From the NCBI GenBank assembly GCA_902801485.1, contig CADCIP010000022.1, positions 1-60,076 on the forward strand: a DNA stretch of 60,076 bases, read 5' to 3'. The DNA comes from an uncultured Bacteroidales bacterium. Lineage in GTDB: Bacteria; Bacteroidota; Bacteroidia; Bacteroidales; Bacteroidaceae. Positions within the stretch are counted from its first letter, which is position 1, and the number at the start of each line of letters is the position of its first letter. Both the position numbers and the translations under genes were made by a program. Shown piece by piece: positions 49,167 to 58,700 of the stretch. Below the pieces are notes generated by a model that saw nothing but the letters and a program-made list of their open reading frames with translations, had not been told where the DNA came from and searched no databases.

Positions 49167-51077
49167 CTATAATATATTATCTATATAGTCTGCCAAACGC
49201 CTATAGAAGGGAACACGGCACAATGTAGAACGGTCGCCCAGCAGGATGAGCTTCATCCGTGCGCGTGTAATAGCGACATTCATTCGACGCAAGTCGCACA
49301 GAAACCCGATATTGCCTTCTGCATTTGAACGTACAAGGCTGATTATGATGACATCGCGTTCCTGCCCTTGGAAACCATCCACTGTGTTCACTGTAATAAG
49401 ACTGCGGAACGGACGCCAATAGCGGTCTTTCTTCAGTAACTGACGCAACAAGCGTATCTGCCCCTTGTATGGCGAGATAATACCCACATCGATACGCTCC
49501 TCGAGTATGCGTTCTCTGCCTATCTTCTCAAAATAACGCTGCAAAGTTTCCAACGTCAGACTTGCTTCGGCAAGATTTACCCGGGAAAGGCCATCACTTG
49601 TCTCTCCCTCGTTATCCACGTGGCTATCGATCCATTCTACAGCACTGTCCCAATCAAGGATACCACGAAATTTAACCTCTGGAGCACTTTCGAGCATACC
49701 GCCATAAAACTCTTGGTTAGGGAACTGCATAATACAGTCGCACATACGATATTGAAGGCGCAGCAGAGAAACAACATTTGGTTTGTTTTCCACAATGGCC
49801 TGCATGAGTGTACGGTCAAGTCCGCCGTGAAGTGCTTCAGGGCTCTTTATCGTAGGTGGCAATTGGCGATGGTCTCCGGCTAGCACAACACGATGAGCTT
49901 TGCGTATGGCTATCCAGCAAGCGGCCTCTAATGCCTGAGCGGCCTCATCGATGAAGAGAGTTCCGAACTTCATGCCATTCAGCAGATGGCTGGCTGAACC
50001 TGCTAATGTACATGCTATCACCTTGGCATCATCGAAAAGAGTCTGGTTGATACTGTATTCTATCTCGACAGCACGCTCCTTGAGACGTGCTATTTTCTGA
50101 TGCCGGTTTTCGGTATTTCCGCTATGCGACTTATACAGTTCACGTATAGTACGGCGCACAGCCCATAAATCTGTATAGGAAGGATGAGCCTCGAAACGAC
50201 GTTCGTATGTAAAACTCAACATTTTGTCTGTTACACGTGTGGGATTACCTATGCGCAACACACTGACCCCACGGTCAACCAGTTTCTCGGCAATCCAGTC
50301 CACAGCCATATTAGACTGTGCACATACCAATACCTGATTTTCGCGGTGTAATACCTCGTAGATGGATTCGACTAGCGTTGTTGTCTTACCTGTGCCCGGA
50401 GGACCATGCACAATGGCAACATCCTTTGCCCACAGCACTTCGTTTACTGCAGCCTGCTGTGAGGTGTTAAGCCATGGGAATCTGACGGGGGTAAACGTAT
50501 ATTTCTGTGCAGGTGTCGTACTATGGAAGATGTCGCGCAATTCAGCCATTCGTCCTGTCTTGGCATTAATAACTTCATCCAGTGCCTCGAACATCAGCCT
50601 GTATGTCTGTTCGTCCAAGTAGAGTTGCACCCCAAGCCGGAAGGCCGACTGCAACTGAGCTAAGGCATCTGTGCTGGGCAGCGCCACAACCATCAGGTTG
50701 TCCTCTACGAAACTTACTTGAGCCACAAAATTAAAATAGTGCAGCATTCCACCTGTTCCCTGTCGGTCGCCGGAAGCATCTTCAGAAAAGAAACAAACGG
50801 GTTTGCCTGGTTCAAAAAGAGATGCGTCCTCTTCCCTTACTTCTTCCGTGTCCCCTGCCCTTTTCACTTCTACCACAAACTGATCCAACGAGTTATGGTA
50901 GCTCCGCCCTAAGGTGAGCGGGTACCAAGCTAATCCGCGACGTACCTTGCTATCGATGCCCGTTGCCTCGGAGAGTCGCTTAAACTCTTCCTTTTCGTAG
51001 GCATATTCTTTTAGCAACAATGCACGCTGTTTAGTTAGGGTTACTATTGGACTTTCTGTCTTTTTTGTTTCTTTCAT
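49167..51077 (-). CDS. SF1 helicase of the UPF1/IGHMBP2 type
   Basis: The start is set at MKETKKTESPIVTLTKQRAL (51077, 636 aa). Helicase motifs are all present: GPPGTGKTTTL (I, about 212), CAQSNMAVD (Ia), LFIDEAAQALE (II), LAGDHRQLPPT (III), LLRLQYRMCD (IV), VDGFQGQERDVIIISLVR (V) and NVAITRAR (VI). The N-terminal 200 residues form a stalk/barrel, as in IGHMBP2-like enzymes. It unwinds nucleic acid with ATP. A -7 element TAACTTTG at 51083-51090 places transcription almost at the ATG, so the leader is very short. Confidence 0.93.
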   Translation of the reverse strand: MKETKKTESPIVTLTKQRALLLKEYAYEKEEFKRLSEATGIDSKVRRGLAWYPLTLGRSYHNSLDQFVVEVKRAGDTEEVREEDASLFEPGKPVCFFSEDASGDRQGTGGMLHYFNFVAQVSFVEDNLMVVALPSTDALAQLQSAFRLGVQLYLDEQTYRLMFEALDEVINAKTGRMAELRDIFHSTTPAQKYTFTPVRFPWLNTSQQAAVNEVLWAKDVAIVHGPPGTGKTTTLVESIYEVLHRENQVLVCAQSNMAVDWIAEKLVDRGVSVLRIGNPTRVTDKMLSFTYERRFEAHPSYTDLWAVRRTIRELYKSHSGNTENRHQKIARLKERAVEIEYSINQTLFDDAKVIACTLAGSASHLLNGMKFGTLFIDEAAQALEAACWIAIRKAHRVVLAGDHRQLPPTIKSPEALHGGLDRTLMQAIVENKPNVVSLLRLQYRMCDCIMQFPNQEFYGGMLESAPEVKFRGILDWDSAVEWIDSHVDNEGETSDGLSRVNLAEASLTLETLQRYFEKIGRERILEERIDVGIISPYKGQIRLLRQLLKKDRYWRPFRSLITVNTVDGFQGQERDVIIISLVRSNAEGNIGFLCDLRRMNVAITRARMKLILLGDRSTLCRVPFYRRLADYIDNIL

Positions 51078-51109
51078 GAAGGCAAAGTTAAAAAATAAAT
51101 TCGATTTAT

Positions 51110-51140
51110 TTTGCATTGTTCTTGGTTATTCGTAACTTTG
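51110..51140 (+). promoter_or_regulatory. Promoter of the cobalamin riboswitch transcript
   Basis: TTG at 51110-51112, 20 bases, TAACTTTG at 51133-51140. It is divergent from and overlaps the helicase promoter region. The predicted start is near 51147. Confidence 0.8.
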
Positions 51141-51150
51141 TACCCGCAAT

Positions 51151-51368
51151 TGGTTCTTCATGCCCCAAAAACGGGGCTAAACGGAGCTAAGATGGGAACG
51201 CAGTGAGATTCTGCGACATTACCCGATGCTGTAAGTCCTTTCTATGACTGACGGTCAACAGTGTCACTGGATTCAACCACTCCCTACGCCTAGGGTTGAT
51301 GGTTGAGTATATCTGGGAAGATCGCACCGCCTTATAAGGATAAAGTCAGAAGACCTGCCATTTGCAAT
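51151..51368 (+). promoter_or_regulatory. Cobalamin (B12) riboswitch
   Basis: The conserved core is clear: GGGAACGCAGTGAGATTC (51194 on), then CCCGATGCTGTAA (the CCCG-x-CTGTAA element), GTGTCACTGG and GGGAAG near 51315. The 3' B12 box is AAGTCAGAAGACCTGCC (51343-51359). These match the RF00174 pattern as I remember it. It has its own promoter. No ordinary gene follows on the plus strand; only two tiny frames and a terminator do. Confidence 0.93.
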
Positions 51369-51393
51369 AGCTGCTGCTTGCGGGATTACGAGT

Positions 51394-51441
51394 ATGCAAA
51401 ATATTAATGTATATTACAATTGGAACTATCTGCCATGTTAA
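51394..51441 (+). CDS. Possible 15-aa peptide directly after the cobalamin riboswitch
   Basis: The frame ATG to TAA reads MQNINVYYNWNYLPC. It starts 26 bases after the riboswitch core, where a controlled ribosome site would be expected, and its stop overlaps the next small frame. There is no homology support. Confidence 0.25.
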   Translation: MQNINVYYNWNYLPC

Positions 51442-51506
51442 CAACATGTGTGCGAATAGGATGTGTAAGTATGGACCTGGTAATAGGCTTCTTTGTGCTG
51501 ATATAA
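51435..51506 (+). CDS. Possible 23-aa hydrophobic peptide in the cobalamin riboswitch transcript
   Basis: The frame begins MLTTCVRIGCVSMDLVIG and ends FFVLI. It overlaps the preceding frame by 7 bases (ATG within CCATGTTAA), an arrangement that allows translational coupling. A single hydrophobic stretch suggests a membrane peptide. It is unproven. Confidence 0.25.
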   Translation: MLTTCVRIGCVSMDLVIGFFVLI

Positions 51507-51550
51507 ACGTATATTGGTTATTTTTACTATCTGCTAATTATATTTCAAAG

Positions 51551-51584
51551 AAAATGCCTCAACTGTGAAGTTGGGGCATTTTAA
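51551..51584. terminator. Terminator after the riboswitch transcript, perhaps shared with gdhA
   Basis: AAAATGCCTCAACT pairs with AGTTGGGGCATTTT (one G-U) around a 4-base loop, with A and T runs on both sides. It ends the plus-strand riboswitch transcript and could end gdhA on the minus strand. The stretch 51585-51743 shows no feature. Confidence 0.75.
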
Positions 51585-51743
51585 TTCATAATCATTGACA
51601 AGCTATCGAATTCGCTTATCTATAATTACTCAACTTTTGCAAGCATATGTTTCGTCAGACTTTAAGGTCGCTTCGCTTATAGGATTAAGTTGATGTCACC
51701 TCACAACCACAGCAAGTTGAGCACTGGCGAAACTTGAATCAGA

Positions 51744-53084
51744 TTAAACAATTCCTTGTGCCATCATTGCTCGGGCCACCTTCATGAAACCGGCAATGTT
51801 AGCACCTTTCACATAGTTGATATAGCCATCTGGCTCTGTACCATACTTACAGCATTGTTTGTGGATACCATGCATAATCTCGTGAAGACGTTTGTCCACA
51901 TCGGAAGCACTCCAGGACAAGTGCATAGCGTTCTGACTCATCTCTAAGCCGCTGGTGGCAACACCACCCGCATTCACAGCCTTGCCGGGAGCATACAATA
52001 TCTTATTCTTCAGGAAAAGATCTATAGCATCAGGCGTACAACCCATATTACTTATCTCGCCAACACATAATATCTTATTATTAATAAGCTGTTCTGCATC
52101 CTCGGCATTCAGCTCATTCTGCGTGGCGCAAGGCAATGCTATATCAGCCTTTACCTCCCAAGGCTTCTTACCCGGATAGAAAGTCGCACTGGGGAACTCG
52201 TCGGCATAAGGAGCCACAATATCGTTACCACTGGCACGAAGCTCAAGCATATAGTCAATCTTTTCGCCCTCTATGCCATCGGGATCATAGACATAGCCAT
52301 CGGGACCGCTTATGGTTATCACTTTAGCACCCAGCTCGCTAGCTTTTGTAGCCGCACCCCAAGCTACATTACCGAATCCGCTTATGGCTACCGTCTTGCC
52401 TGCGAGATTATGTCCGGCAGTCTCCAGCATTTCGTTTACAAAATAAAGGCCGCCAAAACCTGTTGCCTCAGGACGAATCAGAGAGCCGCCAAAGTCCAAA
52501 CCTTTACCTGTCAGCACACCGCTGAAATCGCGTGTAAGTTTCTTGTACTGTCCAAACAGATAACCCACTTCACGAGCTCCCACACCTATATCGCCAGCAG
52601 GAACATCTATTTCGGGGCCGATATAACGGAATAACTCGCTCATGAAAGCCTGACAGAATCTCTCTATCTCCGCATCGCTCTTCCCACGAGGCGAAAAATC
52701 GGAGCCGCCTTTACCACCACCCATAGGCAACGTGGTAAGCGCATTCTTGAATGTCTGTTCAAAGCCCAGGAACTTAAGAATACTCAGATTGACAGAAGCA
52801 TGGAATCGCAAGCCGCCCTTGTACGGACCTATTGCACTGTTAAACTGGACACGATAGCCGAGATTAACCTGCACCTGTCCTTTATCGTCAACCCATGGTA
52901 CACGGAAAGTAATGATACGTTCGGGCTCTACTAAACGCTCCAGTAAAGCCTTACGCTCGAATTCAGGGTGCTGGTCGTAAACATCCTTAATAAAGACCAA
53001 CACCTCACGTACAGCCTGTAAATACTCTCTCTCACCCGGATGGCGTCTTTCCAGACGCTGCATAAAATCATTAATATCCAACAT
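51744..53084 (-). CDS. gdhA: NADP-type glutamate dehydrogenase
   Basis: The 446-residue protein has GGGKGGSDFSPRGKSDAEI (about 125-143) with the catalytic Lys. PAGDIGVGAREVGYLFGQYK and VAISGFGNVAWGAATKA (nucleotide loop, about 236) follow, all typical of the hexameric GdhA group. It assimilates ammonium by making glutamate from 2-oxoglutarate. It is full length. The promoter is at 53121-53150. Transcripts that pass the terminator at 51551 from the riboswitch promoter would be antisense to it. Confidence 0.96.
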   Translation of the reverse strand: MLDINDFMQRLERRHPGEREYLQAVREVLVFIKDVYDQHPEFERKALLERLVEPERIITFRVPWVDDKGQVQVNLGYRVQFNSAIGPYKGGLRFHASVNLSILKFLGFEQTFKNALTTLPMGGGKGGSDFSPRGKSDAEIERFCQAFMSELFRYIGPEIDVPAGDIGVGAREVGYLFGQYKKLTRDFSGVLTGKGLDFGGSLIRPEATGFGGLYFVNEMLETAGHNLAGKTVAISGFGNVAWGAATKASELGAKVITISGPDGYVYDPDGIEGEKIDYMLELRASGNDIVAPYADEFPSATFYPGKKPWEVKADIALPCATQNELNAEDAEQLINNKILCVGEISNMGCTPDAIDLFLKNKILYAPGKAVNAGGVATSGLEMSQNAMHLSWSASDVDKRLHEIMHGIHKQCCKYGTEPDGYINYVKGANIAGFMKVARAMMAQGIV

Positions 53085-53120
53085 GGTATATCTCGTTTTA
53101 GTTAGTTAAAGATTCTAATG

Positions 53121-53150
53121 CAAAAATATCATTCTTATACTATTTAACAA
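53121..53150 (-). promoter_or_regulatory. Promoter of gdhA
   Basis: Minus strand TTG (53148-53150), 19-base spacer or so, TATTTTTG (53121-53128). Confidence 0.6.
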
Positions 53151-53266
53151 AGAAGAGCTGACAATAATTGCCAGTCAACTGTCATTTTGTAAAGTCAGAA
53201 TTGCCAATTTCACTATAATAGGCCGTAGTTTTCTTACACATTAACACAAGAGTTGGATCTAATGCA

Positions 53267-53295
53267 CAAAAAAAGAAGCCACATGGCTTCTTCTT
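53267..53295 (-). terminator. Terminator of the initiator tRNA
   Basis: On the minus strand AAGAAGCC, a 4-base loop, and GGCTTCTT are followed by TTTTT. It lies just after the tRNA 3' end. Confidence 0.85.
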
Positions 53296-53297
53296 AG

Positions 53298-53370
53298 TTG
53301 CGGGGGCTCGACTCGAACGGGCGACCTCCAGGTTATGAGCCTGGCGAGCTACCAACTGCTCCACCCCGCG
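53298..53370 (-). tRNA. Initiator tRNA-Met (anticodon CAU)
   Basis: The minus-strand acceptor CGCGGGG faces CCCCGCA, leaving a C1-A72 mismatch, the mark of bacterial initiator tRNA. The anticodon loop is CTCATAA in CCAGG/CCTGG. Only two of the usual three G-C pairs at the base of the anticodon stem are kept (A29-U41 replaces one), and the T stem has one C-A mismatch. The promoter is at 53391-53421. Confidence 0.9.
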
Positions 53371-53390
53371 ATATTTCTTTTTTGCGATTG

Positions 53391-53421
53391 CAAAGGTACG
53401 CCGATTTCTTGGAATGACCAA
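53391..53421 (-). promoter_or_regulatory. Promoter of the initiator tRNA
   Basis: Minus strand TTG (53419-53421), 20 bases, TACCTTTG (53391-53398). Confidence 0.8.
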
Positions 53422-53489
53422 ATGTTTGACAAAAAAAATGTTATTTAGCATACAAATCAACCATCAAAAATGGCACAGAGTGTTAAATT

Positions 53490-53543
53490 TGTGCAAAAAT
53501 TGAATCAAATTCTGCACAGAACGAAAGAATTGTGCTATCTTTG
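53490..53543 (+). promoter_or_regulatory. tetR promoter with an inverted-repeat operator candidate
   Basis: The -7 TATCTTTG is at 53536-53543. TGTGCA (53490) and TGCACA (53513) form inverted half-sites that overlap the -33 region, a likely autoregulatory site for the TetR-type protein. The transcript would start almost at the ATG (53552). Confidence 0.5.
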
Positions 53544-53551
53544 CAATCGAT

Positions 53552-54160
53552 ATGGCAGTAGTAAAGACTAGAAAGAAACTGGTTGACGTAGCCAGACAAC
53601 TGTTTGCCAAGAACGGTCTGGAAAATACTACGATGAATGACATTGCCCAAGCATCCGGCAAGGGAAGGCGTACATTATATACCTATTTTAAAAGCAAGGA
53701 GGATATATACTGGGCCGTAATTGAGGAGGAACTGGACATTATGTCGGAACGCATGAATGCGGTTGCCAGTCAGAAGATGGAGCCTGAAGACAAATTGGTA
53801 GAACTTATCTACACACACCTCGACTGCATAAAGGAAGCCGTACAACGCAACGGGAACCTTAGGGCTGAGTTTTTCCGGAACATCGTTATGGTATCGAAGG
53901 TTAGAAAGAACTTCGACCGAAACGAGCGGAATCTATTCTCCAGCATCATGATGGAAGGTGTTCAAAGCGGGCGATTCGTAGTAGAGAGTATCCCTCTGGT
54001 AGTGGATATTTTGCATTATTGTATTAAAGGACTGGAGATTCCGTACATCTACGATCGTCTCTCAAAGGGATTGCCCAGCGGAGTAAGTCGCGGCATTGTA
54101 CAGAAGATTCTTCACAAAGCACTTGCCAGAAACGACAGACATGTAAATTACTATCTTTAA
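53552..54160 (+). CDS. TetR/AcrR-family regulator
   Basis: The 202-residue protein has the N-terminal helix-turn-helix: RKKLVDVARQLFAKNGLENTTMNDIAQASGKGRRTLYTYF (residues about 6-45, written here only to locate the domain in two halves, VARQLFAKNGL and IAQASGKGRRTLYTYF). The C-terminal ligand domain is helical with no known ligand. It precedes fabG by 51 bases and may regulate fatty-acid genes, itself, or both. Confidence 0.92.
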   Translation: MAVVKTRKKLVDVARQLFAKNGLENTTMNDIAQASGKGRRTLYTYFKSKEDIYWAVIEEELDIMSERMNAVASQKMEPEDKLVELIYTHLDCIKEAVQRNGNLRAEFFRNIVMVSKVRKNFDRNERNLFSSIMMEGVQSGRFVVESIPLVVDILHYCIKGLEIPYIYDRLSKGLPSGVSRGIVQKILHKALARNDRHVNYYL

Positions 54161-54211
54161 GGCAATTCATAATTCATATAAAGACAACATTATTAATAAC
54201 GATATATAAAA

Positions 54212-54970
54212 ATGGGATTATTAGAAGGAAAGACCGCAATAGTAACAGGTGCGGCACGTGGTATTGGTAAAGCCATAGCGTTGAAATTTGCGCAGGAAGG
54301 TGCAAACATTGCTTTTACAGATTTGGTATTGAACGATGACATGGCAGCCGGTATGGAAGCCACTCGTAAAGAGATAGAATCCGTAGGCGTTAAATGCCTG
54401 GCTTATGCTGGTAATGCTGCTGATTTTGCCGAAACAGAAGAGGTAGTAAAGAAGATTAAGGAGGACTTTGGCTCCATAGATATTCTGGTAAATAATGCCG
54501 GTATTACAAAGGACGGACTGATGCTACGTATGAGCGAGCAGCAATGGGATGCAGTCATTAACGTGAATCTGAAGAGTGCATTTAACTTCATTCATGCTTG
54601 CATTCCGTTTATGATGCGTCAGCGTGGCGGTTCCATCATCAACATGGCCAGCGTAGTGGGTGTTCACGGTAATGCTGGTCAAGCTAACTATGCAGCCTCT
54701 AAGGCCGGTCTGATTGCTTTGGCCAAGAGTGTTGGTCAGGAGATGGGCCCTAAGGGCATCCGTGCCAATGCCATTGCTCCTGGATTCATAGAGACAGCAA
54801 TGACCGCAGCCTTGCCAGAAGAGGTTCGTCAAGAGTGGGCCAAGAAGATTCCTTTGCGCCGTGCAGGTCAGGTTGAGGATATTGCCAACACAGCCCTGTA
54901 TCTGGCCAGCGACCTTTCCAGCTATGTAAGCGGTCAGGTTATTCAGGTTGACGGTGGTATGAATATGTAG
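54212..54970 (+). CDS. fabG: 3-oxoacyl-ACP reductase FabG (SDR)
   Basis: The 252-residue SDR protein has the cofactor loop TGAARGIGKAIA, NNAGITKDGLMLRM, the catalytic Ser in INMASVVGVHGN and the Tyr/Lys in NYAASKAGL (about 163-171). APGFIETAMTAALPEEV and the VDGGMNM end are as in FabG. It reduces 3-oxoacyl-ACP with NADPH in fatty-acid elongation. Other SDR reactions cannot be excluded, as it lies outside a fab cluster and next to a TetR gene. Confidence 0.88.
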   Translation: MGLLEGKTAIVTGAARGIGKAIALKFAQEGANIAFTDLVLNDDMAAGMEATRKEIESVGVKCLAYAGNAADFAETEEVVKKIKEDFGSIDILVNNAGITKDGLMLRMSEQQWDAVINVNLKSAFNFIHACIPFMMRQRGGSIINMASVVGVHGNAGQANYAASKAGLIALAKSVGQEMGPKGIRANAIAPGFIETAMTAALPEEVRQEWAKKIPLRRAGQVEDIANTALYLASDLSSYVSGQVIQVDGGMNM

Positions 54971-54981
54971 TTCATTGAGCA

Positions 54982-55656
54982 TTGAACGTATTATACGAAG
55001 ACAATCATATTATTGTTGTAAATAAACGGAGCGGGGAAATCGTGCAGGGAGACAAAACTGGCGATGTTCCCCTCTCTGATATTCTGAAGGCTTACCTGAA
55101 GGAGAAATACAACAAGCCGGGGAATGTCTATCTTGGCGTAGTGCACCGTTTGGACAGACCAGTAACCGGTGTAGTACTCTTTGCCAAAACAAGCAAGGCC
55201 CTTCCCCGCCTGAACAAGCTCTTTGCCGAGCACGAAAAGGTAAAGAAAACGTATTGGGCCATTGTGGGCAATAAACCGCCAAAGGAAAGCGGTACATTAA
55301 CACATTGGCTGACACGCAACGAAAAAACCAACACAGCCAAAGCCTACGACCGAGAGGTACCCAACTCAAAAATGGCTGTACTGGACTATAAACTTATAGC
55401 CGTCAGCGAGCGATATTTCCTTTTGGAAATACAACTGCATACAGGCAGACATCACCAGATAAGGTGCCAATTGGCCAAAATGGGTTGTCCCATAAAAGGC
55501 GACCTGAAGTATGGAGCCCCACGTAGCAATTCCGACGGCAGCATCTGTCTGCACGCCAGAAAACTGGAACTGGAACATCCTGTAACACACAAGCTGCTAA
55601 GCATTACGGCTTCCGTTCCAAAAGATGCACTTTGGCAGGCTTTTGGAAAGGATTGA
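54982..55656 (+). CDS. RluA-family pseudouridine synthase
   Basis: The start is TTG at 54982, since a stop in the same frame lies two codons upstream and LYEDNHIIVVNKRSGEIVQG is the normal beginning. The 224-residue protein has the catalytic motif VVHRLDRPVTGVVLFAKT with the Asp in HRLDR (about 54-58). ETHTGRHHQIR-type binding is seen as LHTGRHHQIRCQLAKMG, and ICLHARKLELEHP follows. There is no S4 domain. It isomerises uridine in rRNA or tRNA; the target site is unknown. It begins 11 bases after fabG, so the two are probably cotranscribed. Confidence 0.9.
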   Translation: MNVLYEDNHIIVVNKRSGEIVQGDKTGDVPLSDILKAYLKEKYNKPGNVYLGVVHRLDRPVTGVVLFAKTSKALPRLNKLFAEHEKVKKTYWAIVGNKPPKESGTLTHWLTRNEKTNTAKAYDREVPNSKMAVLDYKLIAVSERYFLLEIQLHTGRHHQIRCQLAKMGCPIKGDLKYGAPRSNSDGSICLHARKLELEHPVTHKLLSITASVPKDALWQAFGKD

Positions 55657-55776
55657 CAGCTTTTCATTCGTTAGAAAATGTTATCTTTTCTGTAAAAACA
55701 GAAAAATTATAATAAGAAGGACCCTCATTATACCTCTTTTTTATTACCTTTGTATAAAATATAGAGGCATTCCCTT

Positions 55777-58700
55777 ATGAAACGTGTACTAAAATGGACC
55801 TGCGCCATCATTCTTACACCAGTATTGCTCATAATAATACTGATGGCAGTCTTCTATATTCCACCCGTACAACGTTGGGTAGTAAGGGAAATAAGCGAAT
55901 ACGCAAGTGAACAGAGCGGTCTGGACATTACAATGGAGAAGGCCACCATTTCTTTCTTGCTGGACTTGGAATTACACAACCTGAACATCTGCGACCATGG
56001 AAAAGAAATACTGAATGTAGAGGAAGCTGTGGTGGACCTGAACATGTGGCGCATTCTGTCCCTGAAAGTAGGCGTTGAAGCTGTTAAACTGCAAAACGGA
56101 AATGTAGATACCCGGGAACTGATTGCCACCCTGAGGCTAAAAGGGCGACTGCACGACTTTAATCTGAGGGCTGACAATGTGGACCTTCGTCATAACAGCA
56201 TCATTCTGAATGGAGCCACCATAGACGGATGTAACCTGGACATTGCCCTGATAGACACCACGGTAATAGATACCACAGAAAGCACTCCCGTAACATGGGG
56301 CTTTGACATAAAGAAAGTGGCCATTATGGACAGTAGAATTATGCTGCACATGCCTTACGACAGCATGGTTTTGCAAACAGGAATCAAGGAAGCACTCCTT
56401 GAGAGCGGCGATATAGACTTGGAAAAAAACACCTACAGGGTAAAGAAATTAAAGATTCGTGCCGACTCGTTGCATTACGACCTACCCTACAAGCCTAAAA
56501 TGACGGACGGGCTTGACCCATCACACATAGCTCTTTATGATTTCAGTACAGACCTCGAGAATGCCATCTTCAAACTTCAGGACAACTATCTGGCCGTGAA
56601 TCTGAGACAGCTCAGGCTAAAGGAACAATGCGGTCTAAGCATTGACACCCTACAGGCAAATATTATTATGGATACCACCAGCCTGATGGTACAAGGGCTG
56701 AAGTTGGCCACTATGCACAGCCGCGCCAGCGGAGATGCTGATATCCACTGGAAAGCACTCGAGCCACAGCCCACTCGCCCCAGAAGGGAACTTTCTACTG
56801 CTTTGAGGGCTCGCATAGGACATGAGGACATTCTGGCTTTGGCGGGCAACTATCTTCCTGCTGACCTTCGACGTGTTTACCCCCAACAGCCTTTGGAACT
56901 GGACATTGCCGCATACGGTAACACTGACAGCATGAACATTGCCGAGAGCCGGATAACAATACCCACAGTCATCGATATCCGTACCAACGGAAATGCAACA
57001 AACCTGACAGACAGCCTGCATCTGGGGGCAGATATGAGGTGGGACGTAAAGACTATGAACCTAAACTTCCTGAAGCAATACCTAGGGCTTCACGATGTAA
57101 ACCTGCCTCCCATGATACTTCATGCTGACACCAGACTGACGGAAAGCAAGAAGATTTCGGCAGATGCCATGCTGCAGGAAGGAAAAGGGAATGTACACCT
57201 GAGGGGGAACATCGACCTGAGCCTTATGGCATACGCTGCCAAGATGCGCATCAACGACCTGCAGATTCATGATTTCCTACCACACGACAGTATCTATAAT
57301 CTGACCGCAAATGCCAGCATACATGGTGCAGGCACCGACCCGCTTTCGGTTTATACCAGTTTCGAGGCAAAGGCCGACATCGAACACCTGAAATACGCCA
57401 GTTGGAATATGGATAGCGTGATGGTGCAAGGTAAACTGAAAGGTGGGGAAGGCAGGCTGGAAATGAGCAGTAATAACGACCTGCTGAGTATGCAGGCCTG
57501 TGCTGAAGCAAGTATCAAGGAAAGGAAACTGAAGACATCTAACTTCTATCTGGACCTTAACAAAATAAACCTTTATGCTTTAGGTTTAGCTAAGAAGAAG
57601 GTAAGTGCCAGTATGGTGATGCATGTTGAGGGAGATTCGGATTTCGAACAGACACACAACCTGGCGGGCACCCTTCAGGCGTTGGAGATGTCGGTGAACG
57701 ATACCGTTTTCCACCCTGTGGATTTGTCTCTTAATCTTCAGTTTACGCCTACCAGCATCAACGCAAAAGCCGATGCCGGAGACCTGGAATTCAGGATGAA
57801 ATCTGTTCAGGGGCTGGATTCACTCCTGGCCAGAAGCAACAGCTTTATAAACGAACTTGGCCGAGAACTGGACAGCCTGCGCATAGACCAGGACACCCTA
57901 CAATCACTCCTACCCTATGCCGAACTGCATCTGCACGGTGGTCAGAAAAACCCCATCTTCAACATCCTAAAGCACGTAGTAGGCTATCAATACAAGGAGC
58001 TGCATATGGACATTGCCAGCAATCCCGAAGACGGTCTGAATGGCAGAGGATACATTCACCATCTGAATACGGGAGCCATCCAGCTCGACACCATCACGTG
58101 CCATATTAAACAGCAGGAAAAGGGACTTAGCATGCAGGCAAAGGTCAAGAACGGGCCAAAGAACAAGGTGGCAAGTTTCGAGAGTACCATCAACACCAAC
58201 CTGACTTCCAACGGAGCAACTGCCCATCTGATATTCCTGGATGCAAAGGGGCAGAAAGGCATTGATATAGGTATGCAAGCCGACGTAACGCCCGAAGCAC
58301 TGAACGTTCACTTCAACCCCTTGAATCCCGTTATTGCCTACAGAAACTTCAAACTGAACGAAGGCAACTATATCAGGCTGATAAAGGGTAATAAGGTTAA
58401 GGCGATGCTAGACCTTTTGGCCGACGACGGGACAGGACTTAAACTCTACTCCACAGACCACAACGAGGAGGCACAACAAGACATCTCGCTAAGTGTAAAC
58501 AGGCTGAATCTAGGCGAGCTCTCGTCCGTCATGCCCTTCATGCCCATGATTGAAGGATTCCTACACGGCGACTTTCACTATATGCAGGCCGACAGCACCA
58601 TTACGCTCTCAACGGATATGACTGTGAAAGGCATGAAGTACAAGGGCACAGGCATGGGAGACATAGGCCTGAACCTGATATACTTGCCTAATACCGACGG

